The translations under genes were made by a program, and so were the position numbers. From positions 62,001 to 126,000 of the forward strand of contig NZ_QOLA01000013.1 in NCBI RefSeq assembly GCF_003324565.1: 64,000 bases of DNA, given 5' to 3'. Shown here piece by piece: positions 26,819 to 35,966 of the stretch; position 1 is the stretch's first letter; each line of letters opens with the position of its first letter. The notes beneath the pieces were generated by a model, which did not search any database, was not told where the DNA came from, and saw nothing but the letters and a program-made list of their open reading frames with translations. This stretch comes from Streptomyces sp. SDr-06. GTDB lineage: Bacteria > Actinomycetota > Actinomycetes > Streptomycetales > Streptomycetaceae.

Positions 26819-28366
26819 TCACTTCACGTTGATGGCGGTCCAGGCGGCCGCCACCGTCTTGTACTCGGTGCTGGTCGCGCCGTACAGGTCGGCCGCCGCC
26901 TTCAGGGTCGTGGTGCGCGCGCCCTTGTAGTTGGTGGTCGAGGTCATGTAGGTGGAGAGCGCCTTGTACCAGATCTTGTACGCCTTGACCCGGCCGATTC
27001 CGGTGACCTTGGAGCCGTCGTACGTGGGGGAGTTGTAGTTCACCCCGTTGATCGTCTTCGCGCCGCTGCCCTCGGACAGCAGGTAGAAGAAGTGGTTGGC
27101 GGGGCCGGACGAGTAGTGCACGTCCTTGTTGCCGACCGAGCTCGACCAGTAGTCGGCGGAGTTGCCGTCCTTGCTCGGCTTGTCCATGTAGCGCAGCGGC
27201 GTGCCGTTGCCGTTGATGTCGATCTTCTCGCCGATGAGGTAGTCGCCCTTGTCGGAGGCGTTGTTGGCGAAGAACTCGACCGACGTGCCGAAGATGTCGC
27301 TGGTCGCCTCGTTGAGGCCGCCGGACTCCCCGCTGTAGTTCAGCTTGGCGGTGGCGGCGGTCAGGCCGTGGCTCATCTCGTGCCCGGCCACGTCGAGCGC
27401 GGTGAGCGGCTTCTTGTTGCCCGCGCCGTCGCCGTACGTCATGCAGAAGCAGCTGTCGTCCCAGAACGCGTTGACGTACGCGTTGCCGTAGTGGACCCGC
27501 GAGTAGGCGGCCTTGCCGTTGCCCGCGATGCCGTTGCGGCCGAGCTCGGTCTTGTAGAAGTCCCAGGTCTCGGCGGCGCCGTAGTGGGCGTCGACGGCGG
27601 CGGTCTCGCGGTTGGACGGCAGGCCGTTGCCCCACGTGTCGGTGGACTTCGTGAAGAGCGTGCCGGTGCCGGAGCTGCCGCCCTTCAGGTCGTACGTCTT
27701 GTGACCGCCGCGCGCGGCGTCGGTGAGGCTGTAGGTCGAGCCGCTCTTGGTGGTGCCGAGGGTGACCTGGCCGGAGTACTCGCTGGTGCCGATGCCGGTC
27801 TCGATCTCCTCGTGGGAGTAGAGCTCGGCGCCGGTGGTGGCGTCGGTGACGATGTCGCGGCGGCTCGGGGTGCCGTCCGGCTGGGTGCCGGTGACGGTGC
27901 GCTCGTAGGCCAGGACGGGCTTGCCGGAGGCGGCCCAGACGACCTTGCGGGAGCCGGTGGGGGCGGCCTTGAGCGAGGTCGTGGTGGCGACGGCTATCTT
28001 CGCGTCGGTCGCCTTGTCGACGCCCTTGAGGGCGCCGTCCTTCGCGGTGTGCACGACGAGGTCGCCACCGAGGACGGGCAGGCCGTTGAAGGTGCGCTCG
28101 TAGCGGGTGTGGACCGTGTCGTCGGCGTCCTTGAGCACATCGCGGACGACGAGCTGCTCGCCGGAGCCGAGCCCGATCTGGCGGGCGGTGGCGGGCGCGG
28201 CGGTCTGGGCCGCGCTCAGGGCGGCGGCGCGCTGGGGGGTGCTGAGGTCAAGCGCGGTGGCACCGGCGGCGCGGTCGGTGGCACCGGCGGTCGAGCCGGC
28301 CTGGACGCCGACGACGACCATGGCGGCGGATGCAGCAAGAGCGGCGGCACGCAGAGTGGTTCGCAC
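26819..28366 (-). CDS. Secreted M4-family (thermolysin-like) neutral metallopeptidase
   Basis: 515-residue secreted protease precursor. It has a signal peptide, an FTP/PepSY-type propeptide (about residues 40-200, containing HTRYERTFNGLPVLGGDLVV), and the M4 catalytic domain with zinc site HEMSHGLT (His329, Glu330, His333), Glu353 in GGLNEATSDI, and catalytic His425 in YSSGPANHFFYLL. The C-terminus ends the peptidase fold, without an extra binding domain. The GTG at 28366 has GAAGGAGA upstream. It is expected to be released to degrade extracellular protein. Confidence 0.92.
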   Translation of the reverse strand: MRTTLRAAALAASAAMVVVGVQAGSTAGATDRAAGATALDLSTPQRAAALSAAQTAAPATARQIGLGSGEQLVVRDVLKDADDTVHTRYERTFNGLPVLGGDLVVHTAKDGALKGVDKATDAKIAVATTTSLKAAPTGSRKVVWAASGKPVLAYERTVTGTQPDGTPSRRDIVTDATTGAELYSHEEIETGIGTSEYSGQVTLGTTKSGSTYSLTDAARGGHKTYDLKGGSSGTGTLFTKSTDTWGNGLPSNRETAAVDAHYGAAETWDFYKTELGRNGIAGNGKAAYSRVHYGNAYVNAFWDDSCFCMTYGDGAGNKKPLTALDVAGHEMSHGLTAATAKLNYSGESGGLNEATSDIFGTSVEFFANNASDKGDYLIGEKIDINGNGTPLRYMDKPSKDGNSADYWSSSVGNKDVHYSSGPANHFFYLLSEGSGAKTINGVNYNSPTYDGSKVTGIGRVKAYKIWYKALSTYMTSTTNYKGARTTTLKAAADLYGATSTEYKTVAAAWTAINVK

Positions 28367-28543
28367 TCGGTGGTCTCCTTCACTCGTTCTGTGGGGGCGA
28401 GTTGGAGACTGCCAGCAGATGACCACTTCTTGACAGTGACCCGACAAGCATTTGGCTTGATCGTGTCCGAAACGGGGTCCCTGGTGTCCGCTGAGCGACT
28501 AATTCAAGCCGCGCATGGGGGAGTTGATGCCCCCGGTACGACT

Positions 28544-28577
28544 GAGGTGCCCCCGGTGTTCACACCGGGGGCACCTC
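28544..28577 (-). terminator. terD terminator
   Basis: 16-bp perfect inverted repeat (GAGGTGCCCCCGGTGT and complement) around a 2-nt loop, about 20 nt beyond the terD stop on the minus strand. Confidence 0.85.
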
Positions 28578-28596
28578 GGACACGTCAGGGGCGGTG

Positions 28597-29172
28597 TCAG
28601 ACGTTGACGCCGAAGTCCTGCGCGATGCCGACCAGGCCCGAGGCGTACCCCTGGCCCACGGCGCGGAACTTCCACTCGGCGCCGTTGCGGTACAGCTCGC
28701 CGAAGACCATCGCGGTCTCGGTCGCGGCGTCCTCGCTCAGGTCGTAGCGGGCGATCTCGGCACCGCCGGCCTGGTTGACGATGCGGATGTAGGCGTTCCG
28801 CACCTGGCCGAAGTTCTGCGAGCGGGCCTCGGCGTCGTAGATGGAGACCGGGAAGACGATCTTGTCGACATCGGCGGGCAGGCCCGCGAGGTTGACCTTG
28901 ATCGACTCGTCGTCGCCCTCGCCCTGGCCGGTGGTGTTGTCACCGGTGTGGACGATGGTCTGGTCCGGCGTCGACTTGTTGTTGAAGAAGACGAAGTGCC
29001 CGTCGGAGTACACCTTGCCCGCCGCGTTCACCGCGATGGCCGAGGCGTCGAGGTCGAAGTCGGCTCCGGTGGTGGTGCGGACGTCCCAGCCGAGGCCGAC
29101 CGTGACGGCGGTCAGGCCCGGGGCCTCCTTGGTGAGCGATACGTTGCCGCCCTTGGACAGGCTTACAGCCAT
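28597..29172 (-). CDS. terD: TerD-family stress protein
   Basis: 191-residue cytosolic protein, full length for TerD. It begins MAVSLSKGGNVSLTKEAPGL and has the two Ca-binding acidic loops (GADFDLDASA and GEGDDESI), SDGHFVFFNNKSTPD, and the late GELYRNGAEWKFRAVGQGY. TerD proteins bind calcium and occur in tellurite-resistance and stress clusters; Streptomyces carries many paralogues, some affecting differentiation. An SD (GAGGGGA) precedes the ATG. It stands alone here, while a second TerD domain is fused to a nuclease at 13-15 kb. Confidence 0.93.
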   Translation of the reverse strand: MAVSLSKGGNVSLTKEAPGLTAVTVGLGWDVRTTTGADFDLDASAIAVNAAGKVYSDGHFVFFNNKSTPDQTIVHTGDNTTGQGEGDDESIKVNLAGLPADVDKIVFPVSIYDAEARSQNFGQVRNAYIRIVNQAGGAEIARYDLSEDAATETAMVFGELYRNGAEWKFRAVGQGYASGLVGIAQDFGVNV

Positions 29173-29455
29173 GGGATGTCCCCTCATCGTGTTCATCGTG
29201 GTGTGCGGGCTCCGAGCCGTCCCGAAGCTGCCGTCACTCCCCATAACGTCGGTGGGGGACCGCGAGGTTCCAATCCGCTTTGCCTTCTTTGCCAAGAGCC
29301 CGACAAGAGCCCGGCACGAGGCCGGGGGGCCCGGCCGGAGCGCGGCAGGGCGCCCGCACGAGCCCGGCCGGGACCCGCCGCGGAGTGCGGAGGCGGGAGC
29401 GGGCGAGGCGGGAGCCCGGGAAAAGCGGGTGACGCGGTGCTGGGGAGGAGTCACC

Positions 29456-29890
29456 ATGGATGTCATGTCCGGGCCCTACCTCATCCGCGGCTCCGTCTCC
29501 CTCCCGGAGGCCGAGCTGATCTGGCGTTTCTCCAGGTCGTCAGGGCCCGGCGGCCAGCACGTCAACACCAGCGACTCCCAGGTGGAGCTCCGCTTCGACC
29601 TCGCGCGGACCGAGTCGCTGCCGGAGGTCTGGAAGGCCCGCGCGCTGGAGCGGCTCGCGAGCCGCCTGGTGGGCGGCGTCATCTCCGTACGCGCCTCGGA
29701 GCACCGCTCGCAGTGGCGCAACCGCGAGACCGCGGCGGTCCGGCTCGCGTCCCTGCTGGCCGAGGCCACCGCCCCGCCGCCCAAGCCGCGCCGCGCCACG
29801 AAGATCCCGCGCGGCATCAACGAGCGGCGTCTGCGCGAGAAGAAGCAGCGTGCCCAGACGAAGAAGGGCCGCTCCGGCCGCGACTGGTGA
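29456..29890 (+). CDS. arfB: ArfB-type peptidyl-tRNA hydrolase / release-factor homologue
   Basis: 144-residue ribosome-rescue factor. It carries the catalytic GGQ in SSGPGGQHVNTSDSQVEL, lacks the codon-recognition domains of RF1/RF2, and ends in a basic tail (NERRLREKKQRAQTKKGR) that would enter the empty mRNA channel of stalled ribosomes. It therefore hydrolyses peptidyl-tRNA on ribosomes without a stop codon. The ATG at 29456 is preceded by GGGGAGGAG at 5 nt. Confidence 0.92.
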   Translation: MDVMSGPYLIRGSVSLPEAELIWRFSRSSGPGGQHVNTSDSQVELRFDLARTESLPEVWKARALERLASRLVGGVISVRASEHRSQWRNRETAAVRLASLLAEATAPPPKPRRATKIPRGINERRLREKKQRAQTKKGRSGRDW

Positions 29891-30152
29891 CGTCGCGGCG
29901 GGCGCGGCCCGCGTTCCTCCGGGCGCCCGGCCCGGCCGCCCGGGGCAACTCCCGTGGCGGCCGGACGGGTCGGAGCGGGGGAGCGGCTCAGAACGGACGG
30001 CCGTGTCACAGACCGGAACGGATCGGTTCAGCCCGGAAAAGCCGTTCTGCGGACCGGTTTTGGCGCAACCGGCCGACGCCAGCGGTCCCGGCTCCGGACC
30101 ACGTCAGGCGACACCGGATGCCGTCGGGCGTCTCCGCAGGCGGTGCCGCCGG

Positions 30153-30653
30153 TCACCCCAACCGCCGGTAGCGGCCCCGGAAGTACGTCAGCGGGCCGCC
30201 CTCCGCGCTCGGCAGGTTCGCCGTCAGGACGTGGCCGATCGCCAGCGTGTGGTCACCCGCCTCCACGCGCTGTTCGGTACGGCACTCCAGCGTCGCCAGC
30301 GCGCCGCCGACCAGGGGTGCGCCACTGGCCTCGCCCCTGCTGTACGGGATGTCCTCGAACAGGAGGCGGTCGCTGATCCGGCCCTTCATCGCGAACCGGC
30401 CCGCGATGTGCCGCTGGCTCTCGGACAGCACGGAGACCGCCCACAGCGGCTGCTCCGCGAGCAGGTCGTCCATCCGCGACCCGTTGCGCAGCGAGACCAG
30501 GACGAGGGGCGGGTCGAGGGAGACCGACATGAAGGCCGTCGCGGTCATGCCCACGTCCTCGCCGCGGGGGCCGTCGTCGCTGTCGTGCGCGGTCACCAGG
30601 ACCACGCCCGCGGCCAGCCGGGACATCGCGGCGCGGAACTCGTCATTGCTCAC
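30153..30653 (-). CDS. Flavin reductase family (FMN-binding split barrel) protein
   Basis: 166-residue protein of the flavin reductase-like family. The start FRAAMSRLAAGVVLVTAHD, then MTATAFMSVSLDPPLVLVSL and NGSRMDDLL, are typical of NADH:FMN oxidoreductases that supply reduced flavin to monooxygenases. GDHTLAIGHVL is the conserved distal strand. I prefer the GTG at 30653 because CATCCT lies 6 nt upstream; an in-frame GTG at 30719 would add 22 residues. No partner monooxygenase is nearby. Confidence 0.82.
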   Translation of the reverse strand: MSNDEFRAAMSRLAAGVVLVTAHDSDDGPRGEDVGMTATAFMSVSLDPPLVLVSLRNGSRMDDLLAEQPLWAVSVLSESQRHIAGRFAMKGRISDRLLFEDIPYSRGEASGAPLVGGALATLECRTEQRVEAGDHTLAIGHVLTANLPSAEGGPLTYFRGRYRRLG

Positions 30654-30906
30654 CCCCACAGGATGAGGGGTTCCGGGGGAGAGTGCGGAAAGGGCGGCGG
30701 TAAGGGGTGTCTGCAACACAAACGGAACGCTAGTCTCCTGCCACCGCGGACCGCATCGGGCCCGGGGACCAGCCGGGACCTAGGTCTCGCGGCCGACGCG
30801 TGACAGGCCGCCGTGGCGCCCCCGCCGTTCCCAGCCCGTTCTCAGTTTGCGTTCAGGAAAGGTAGGGGGCAAAGACGGAAAGAACGGCCAACCCCCCATC
30901 ATCTGC

Positions 30907-30922
30907 TGTGACTTGAGTCACA
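30907..30922. promoter_or_regulatory. Palindromic operator candidate upstream of cdgB
   Basis: Perfect 16-nt inverted repeat TGTGACTTGAGTCACA, 127 nt before the cdgB start. It fits the Streptomyces Crp pattern GTG(N6)GNCAC. It also has GTGAC/GTCAC half-sites like BldD, but the spacing is one base short of the BldD consensus. Confidence 0.55.
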
Positions 30923-31049
30923 GAAGGCACTATTTGTTGACCCTGTGTACCGGCTAGACAGCTCGCTGTGATTCAGTGGCGGGGACCGTGCAAAAGGAAG
31001 GCCGATCTGAAGCCAGGAGTTGCTGTCGAGGTCTCGGGGAGAGCGAGCA

Positions 31050-32723
31050 ATGGAGACCGAGTCGGAGCCCTACGTCCGTCTTGCGACCCTGCGGCAGCTG
31101 CACCAAGTGGTCGGGGAACTCAATACGGCCCGCAGCCTCGCGGACACGTTGCAGACCGTCGCGGACGGTGTCATCGCCGGACTCGGCTACGAGCTGGCCT
31201 GCGTCAATCTCGTACGCCCCGACGGTGACCTGGTCGTCGCCGCCTTCGCCGGCAACGCCGCGGCGGAGGCCCTGATCACCGGCCGGGTCGGATCCCGCAG
31301 CTCCTGGGAGCGGCGCCTGGCGATGGGCGAGGACTGGGACGGGCTGCGCTTCATCCCGCACACCGAGGGCTGGGTGCTCCTGGAGGACGACGTGCCCCAG
31401 TGGTACACGGAGGGCCCCGATCCCCGGTTCGCGGACGAGTGGCACCCGCAGGACCGCCTCTACGCCCCGATGTACACCTCGGGCGGCACCCAGGAACTCC
31501 TGGGCGTCATCTCCGTCGACAAGCCCCGCAACGGCCGCAAGCCCGGCGCCTGGGGGCGCGAAGCGCTCCAGATGTATGCATCGCAGGCCGCGATTGCGAT
31601 CAGCAACGCCCGGCTCCGCGCAAACATGCAGCGCGCCCTGGTCCGCCTGGAGCGCGAGCAGCAGGCGCTGCGCGCCAGCGAGGAGAGCTTCCGCCAGGCC
31701 TTCGAGTACGCGCCCTCCGGCATGGCCATCGCCGAGATGGGCGGCGACCAGCACGGACGCCTGCTGCGGACGAACGACGCCCTGTGCCGGCTGCTCGGCC
31801 GCCCCGCCTCCGTCATGCGGCGCTACTCCTTCGCGGACCTGGTGCACCCCGAGGACATAGGGACACTCCTGCGGACCTCCGCCGAGGGCGGCCGGGCGGA
31901 GCTGCGGCTCGGGCGGCGCGACGGCACCTACGTCTGGGTGTCGCTGCGCAACTCCGTGGTCGCCGACACCGCCGACGGACCCCGCTTCCTGCTCACCCAC
32001 GTCGAGGACATCGAGGACCGCAAGCGGCACGAGCTCCAGCTCGCCCACCGCGCCTCCCACGACGCCCTCACCGGCCTGCCCAACAGCGCCGAGCTGCGCG
32101 CGAGACTGTCGGCGCGGCTCTGTCCCCGGCCGCACTCGGTCGGCCCGGCGAGTGCGGTCGAGGCCCTCGACGCGGCCTACGGCAGGCCCCCGGGCGCGGG
32201 GGAGTCCGAGGCGCACGGGCACGCCTTCCGCGCCGACGGCTTCGACTTCGATGCGGTGCCCGGCGGCGGCCCCTACGACCACCATGTCCACACCGTGGCC
32301 CCCGACAGTGAGATCGACGACGGCACGAAGGGGCTCGCGGTGCTCTTCTGCGACCTCGACGGCTTCAAGTCGATCAACGACAGGTTCGGCCACCACACCG
32401 GCGACGCGGTCCTCATCGAGGTCGCGCGGCGGCTCACCACGGGCGTGCGCGACGGCGACACCGTGGCCCGGCTCGGCGGTGACGAGTTCGTCGTCCTCGC
32501 GGACGGGCTCGGCGCCGCGGACGCCGCCGACCTGGCGGTTCGGCTGCGCAACGCGATCATCCCGCCCATCCGGGTGGACGGCCGGGCGGTCCGCGTCGGC
32601 GCCAGTTTCGGCATCGGCTGGGCCAGCTGCGGGATGTCCGTCGAAGAGGTCCTGCGCTCCGCCGACCAGCGGATGTACATCGAGAAGCGGTCGCGCTCCA
32701 AGGTCCACCGCCGCGCGGGCTGA
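31050..32723 (+). CDS. cdgB: GAF-PAS-GGDEF diguanylate cyclase CdgB
   Basis: 557-residue soluble c-di-GMP synthase. A GAF domain (about 15-195) is followed by a short coiled segment, a PAS/PAC domain (about 205-335, FEYAPSGMAIAEMGG, ending ILDR-like VEDIEDRKRHELQL) and a GGDEF domain. The GGDEF domain has HDALTGLPN, CDLDGFKSIND, the active-site GGDEF at 476-480, and an inhibitory RxxD I-site five residues upstream. About 65 extra residues interrupt the GGDEF domain after LSARLCPRP. Domain order and synteny match S. coelicolor CdgB, which influences development. A GGGGAGA SD precedes the ATG. Confidence 0.92.
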   Translation: METESEPYVRLATLRQLHQVVGELNTARSLADTLQTVADGVIAGLGYELACVNLVRPDGDLVVAAFAGNAAAEALITGRVGSRSSWERRLAMGEDWDGLRFIPHTEGWVLLEDDVPQWYTEGPDPRFADEWHPQDRLYAPMYTSGGTQELLGVISVDKPRNGRKPGAWGREALQMYASQAAIAISNARLRANMQRALVRLEREQQALRASEESFRQAFEYAPSGMAIAEMGGDQHGRLLRTNDALCRLLGRPASVMRRYSFADLVHPEDIGTLLRTSAEGGRAELRLGRRDGTYVWVSLRNSVVADTADGPRFLLTHVEDIEDRKRHELQLAHRASHDALTGLPNSAELRARLSARLCPRPHSVGPASAVEALDAAYGRPPGAGESEAHGHAFRADGFDFDAVPGGGPYDHHVHTVAPDSEIDDGTKGLAVLFCDLDGFKSINDRFGHHTGDAVLIEVARRLTTGVRDGDTVARLGGDEFVVLADGLGAADAADLAVRLRNAIIPPIRVDGRAVRVGASFGIGWASCGMSVEEVLRSADQRMYIEKRSRSKVHRRAG

Positions 32724-32833
32724 GCGGATTGGGGTCTGGATCACGTGTGGCCAGGGCCAGACCGGGCAGTGGTCCGTTCGGGGTAGGCTCGGCCGGTCGG
32801 CGACGGCTGGCGGACAGTGAGGAGTGACCCCGG

Positions 32834-33799
32834 ATGACGACGCCCGGCAACAACGGCGCGAACACCCCCGAGGACGACGATCCGTTCGGCTACCTGTACG
32901 AGGACGGGCAGGCGTCAGGCGCCACGCCGCCCCGCACCGGTGGCGGCTACGGCTACCCGGGTCCGACGGTGGGGCACCAGCAGCCCGGAGTCCCGAGGAC
33001 GTCGTACAACCAGGTGCGCACGGTCGGTGAGCGCCAGTACGGACAGATCCCGCAGCAGCAGTACCAGGGACCTCCCCAGCAGCAGTACGGGCAGCCGACC
33101 GCGCAGTACGCGGCGCCCGAGACCTACCCCGGCGGCGCCCCGCCCCGGCAGGGACCGCCCCCGCAGCAGAACGGCGGCGGTGGCCGCGGCCCCAACACCA
33201 AGGGGCTCCTGATCGGCGCGGTCGCGGTGGTCGCGGCCGTCGTCATCGGCATCGCCGTGGCGCTCGCCAGCAACAGCGGCGACAAGGACAAGAAGGACAA
33301 CACCGCCAACCCGGGCGCGACCACCTCCGGCCAGCCGACGCAGCCGAGCACCAACCCGTCGCCGTCGGCCTCCGCCCCGGCCAGCCTGCCCAAGGACGAC
33401 GCGGCGACGCTCACCCTGGGCGGCTCCGCGCAGGTCGGCACCAACGTGCCGGGCGCGCAGGGCACCGGCGGCGCGTTCGTCGGCAACTTCAACAGCGTGG
33501 GCGCCTCGGTCACCTGGAAGCCGAACGTCCCCAAGGCCGGCTCGTACAAGCTGAACCTGCGCTTCGGCATCCCGGGCACGGACGCGAACGCGACGATAAC
33601 GATCAACGGCAAGCCCGAGAGCCGGCCCATGAACATGAAGAACTTCGCCCACTCCCCGGCGGGCGACTGGGCCAAGGGCTGGCAGAGCACCTACGCGCTT
33701 GTGCAGCTCGACAAGGGCGCCAACGAGATCAAGCTGTCCTGCGAGCAGGGCAACCAGTGCAACGCCAACCTCGACCAGGTCTGGCTGACCCCCGCCTAG
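32834..33799 (+). CDS. Membrane-anchored protein with CBM35-like extracellular domain
   Basis: 321-residue type II membrane protein. Residues 1-118 are a cytoplasmic low-complexity region rich in Pro, Gln, Gly and Tyr. One membrane helix follows at about 122-146 (GLLIGAVAVVAAVVIGIAVA), then a Ser/Pro/Thr linker. A beta-sandwich of about 130 residues at the C-terminus has the carbohydrate-binding CBM35/6 pattern (GSYKLNLRFGIPGTDANATI, ending NANLDQVWLTPA). It probably binds a cell-wall glycan. The ATG has GAGGAG upstream. It follows cdgB by 110 nt. Confidence 0.75.
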   Translation: MTTPGNNGANTPEDDDPFGYLYEDGQASGATPPRTGGGYGYPGPTVGHQQPGVPRTSYNQVRTVGERQYGQIPQQQYQGPPQQQYGQPTAQYAAPETYPGGAPPRQGPPPQQNGGGGRGPNTKGLLIGAVAVVAAVVIGIAVALASNSGDKDKKDNTANPGATTSGQPTQPSTNPSPSASAPASLPKDDAATLTLGGSAQVGTNVPGAQGTGGAFVGNFNSVGASVTWKPNVPKAGSYKLNLRFGIPGTDANATITINGKPESRPMNMKNFAHSPAGDWAKGWQSTYALVQLDKGANEIKLSCEQGNQCNANLDQVWLTPA

Positions 33800-33809
33800 A
33801 CCGCCCGGC

Positions 33810-34730
33810 TCAGTGCGCGTGCTCGGTCACGCGCACCGAGCCGAGCATGTCCTCGTACGCCGCGGGGTCGAACTCGCCCGCCGCGGGCGCCAGTACGGTC
33901 GCCGCGGACAGCGCCACCGCGCGCGTCAGCCGCCCCGGCCAGTCGAGCCCCTCGACCAGCCCCGACAGCAGACCGGCCACCGCCGAGTCGCCCGCGCCCG
34001 TCGGATTGCCGCGCACCGCGGCCGGCGGGGCCGCCTGCCACAGCCCCTCGGGGGTGGCCGCCAGCAGGCCGTCCGCGCCGAGCGAGGCGACCACCGTGTG
34101 GGCCCCGCGCCTGCGCGCGTCGCGGGCCGCCCGCAGCGGCTCGCGCGCACCCGTCAGCTGGGCCAGCTCGTCGGCGTTGGGCTTGACCAGGTCGGGCCGG
34201 GCCGCGATGCCGCGCCGCAGCGCCTCACCGCTGGTGTCCAGGAGCACGGGCACCTTCGCGCCGCGGGCCTGGCGCACCAGCTGCGCGTACGCCCCGACGG
34301 GCAGCCCCGGCGGCAGGCTCCCGCACAGCGCCACCGCCTCGGCGCCGTCCAGCAGCCGCCCGTACGCGGCCAGGAAGGCGTCCCACTCGGCGGGCGTGAC
34401 GAGCGGGCCCGGCTCGTTGAGCTGGGTGGTGTCGCCGGTCGCCGCGTCCGCGACGGCGATCGTGCGGCGGGTGGCGCCCGCGACGGGGACGAGTGCGTCG
34501 ACGGGCGCGAGCTCCGCGAGCAGCGCGCGCAGCACCTCGCCGCTCGGGCCGCCCGCGAACCCCGTCACCACCGCCTCGTGCCCGAGCGCGGCCAGCACCC
34601 GCGCGACGTTGAGCCCCTTGCCGCCGGGGCGCTCCGTAACCTCTTCGACGCGATGGCTCGCGTGCGGTACGAGGGCGGGGACGCGGTAGGTGATGTCGAG
34701 CGCGGTGTTCAGCGTGACGGTCAGAATCAC
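33810..34730 (-). CDS. PfkB-family sugar-phosphate kinase (1-phosphofructokinase-like)
   Basis: 306-residue ribokinase-fold kinase. It has the PfkB signature start ILTVTLNTALDITYRV, the sugar-binding ERPGGKGLNVARVL, and the catalytic anion-hole motif NPTGAGDSAVAG with its Asp base. It belongs to the LacC/FruK hexose-phosphate subgroup. Its position 90 nt downstream of nagA, on the same strand, suggests a role in amino-sugar or hexosamine-derived phosphate metabolism, which is an inference. Fructose 1-phosphate and tagatose 6-phosphate are equally compatible substrates. Confidence 0.82.
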   Translation of the reverse strand: MILTVTLNTALDITYRVPALVPHASHRVEEVTERPGGKGLNVARVLAALGHEAVVTGFAGGPSGEVLRALLAELAPVDALVPVAGATRRTIAVADAATGDTTQLNEPGPLVTPAEWDAFLAAYGRLLDGAEAVALCGSLPPGLPVGAYAQLVRQARGAKVPVLLDTSGEALRRGIAARPDLVKPNADELAQLTGAREPLRAARDARRRGAHTVVASLGADGLLAATPEGLWQAAPPAAVRGNPTGAGDSAVAGLLSGLVEGLDWPGRLTRAVALSAATVLAPAAGEFDPAAYEDMLGSVRVTEHAH

Positions 34731-34820
34731 GGGGTGATCATGCCAAACGGACGGCGGCAGGCCCAGACCTCCAACCGGCCGCCGTCCGGATACCGCGATC
34801 CGGTGTGCGCGGGGCGGGCT

Positions 34821-35966
34821 TCAGCCGAGCTTCGGCTCGACCACCCAACTGCCCTTGCGCAGCACGCCCTTGACGGTGAAGTCGGCGTCCAGGACCACCA
34901 GGTCGGCGTCCTTGCCCGGTTCGAGCGAGCCCACCGTGTCGTCGACGCCGAGCAGGCGCGCCGGATTGGCCGAAAGCGCCCGTACGGTGTCCTCGACCGA
35001 GATGCCGTCGATCGTCACCGAGCGCTTGAACGCGCGGTCCAGGGTGAGCGTTGAGCCCGCGATGGAGCCGCCCTCCACGAGCCGCGCCACGCCGTCCTTG
35101 ACCTCGACCTCCAGCGGGCCCAGGTGGTAGAGCCCGTCGCCGAACCCGGCCGCGTCCATGGCGTCGGTGATGAACGCGACGCGGCCTGCGCCCTTGTGCC
35201 GGAAGGCGAGTTCGAGGGCGGCCGGGTGCAGGTGCGTCCCGTCGTTGATGAGCTCGACGGTGACCCGGTCGTCCTCCAGGAGGGCCGCGATCGGACCCGG
35301 CTCGCGGTGGCCGAGCGGGGGCATCGCGTTGAAGAGGTGGGTGGCCACGGTGGCGCCCGCGTCGATCGCCTCGACGGTCTGCTCGTACGAGGCGTCGGTG
35401 TGGCCGATCGCCGCGATCACGCCGTGCTCGGCGAGCAGGCGTACGGAGTCGAGGCCGCCGGGCAGCTCGGTGGCGAGCGTGAACATCTTCGCGGTGCCGC
35501 GCGCGGCGTCCAGGAGCTTGCGGACCTCGGCCGGGTCCGGGTGGCGCAGCAGGCCCTCGCTGTGCGCGCCCTTGCGGCACGGCGAGATGAACGGGCCCTC
35601 GAAGTGGATGCCCGCCAGGTCGCCCTGCTCGACCAGTTCGGAGAGCAGCCCGGCGCGCTGGGCCAGGACGTCCATCTCGCCGGTCACGGTGGAGGCGACC
35701 ACGGTGGTGGTGCCGTGCAGCCGATGGGTGTGGACGCCCTTGAGGACGTCCTCGACCGTGCCGTTGGTGAAGGAGGCGCCGCCGCCGCCGTGGTTGTGCA
35801 GATCGACGAAGCCGGGCACGACCCAGTGGCCCGCGAGATCGAGGGAGGGCGCGTCGGCCGGGGCGGCGCCCGCGATGGCGGTGCCGTCGACGATCACGCG
35901 TCCGTTCTCGACGACCCCGGTCGGGAGGACGACGCGGGCGCCGGAGAGAACAAGCGATGCGGCCAT
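34821..35966 (-). CDS. nagA: N-acetylglucosamine-6-phosphate deacetylase
   Basis: 381-residue amidohydrolase that removes acetate from GlcNAc-6-phosphate to give glucosamine-6-phosphate, the ligand class that relieves DasR repression. Visible are FVDLHNHGGGGASFTNG with the first metal ligands, HFEGPFISP, the GHTDASYEQTVEAIDAGA region, HLFNAMPPLGHREPG, and FITDAMDAAG with the catalytic Asp. The ATG overlaps the nagK stop codon (TGATG), so translation is coupled. Confidence 0.94.
   Translation of the reverse strand: MAASLVLSGARVVLPTGVVENGRVIVDGTAIAGAAPADAPSLDLAGHWVVPGFVDLHNHGGGGASFTNGTVEDVLKGVHTHRLHGTTTVVASTVTGEMDVLAQRAGLLSELVEQGDLAGIHFEGPFISPCRKGAHSEGLLRHPDPAEVRKLLDAARGTAKMFTLATELPGGLDSVRLLAEHGVIAAIGHTDASYEQTVEAIDAGATVATHLFNAMPPLGHREPGPIAALLEDDRVTVELINDGTHLHPAALELAFRHKGAGRVAFITDAMDAAGFGDGLYHLGPLEVEVKDGVARLVEGGSIAGSTLTLDRAFKRSVTIDGISVEDTVRALSANPARLLGVDDTVGSLEPGKDADLVVLDADFTVKGVLRKGSWVVEPKLG

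Noticed and set aside
30907..30922. Definite BldD box
   Set aside because: The half-sites GTGAC and GTCAC are 4 nt apart rather than the 5 expected between the AC and GT of the BldD consensus.
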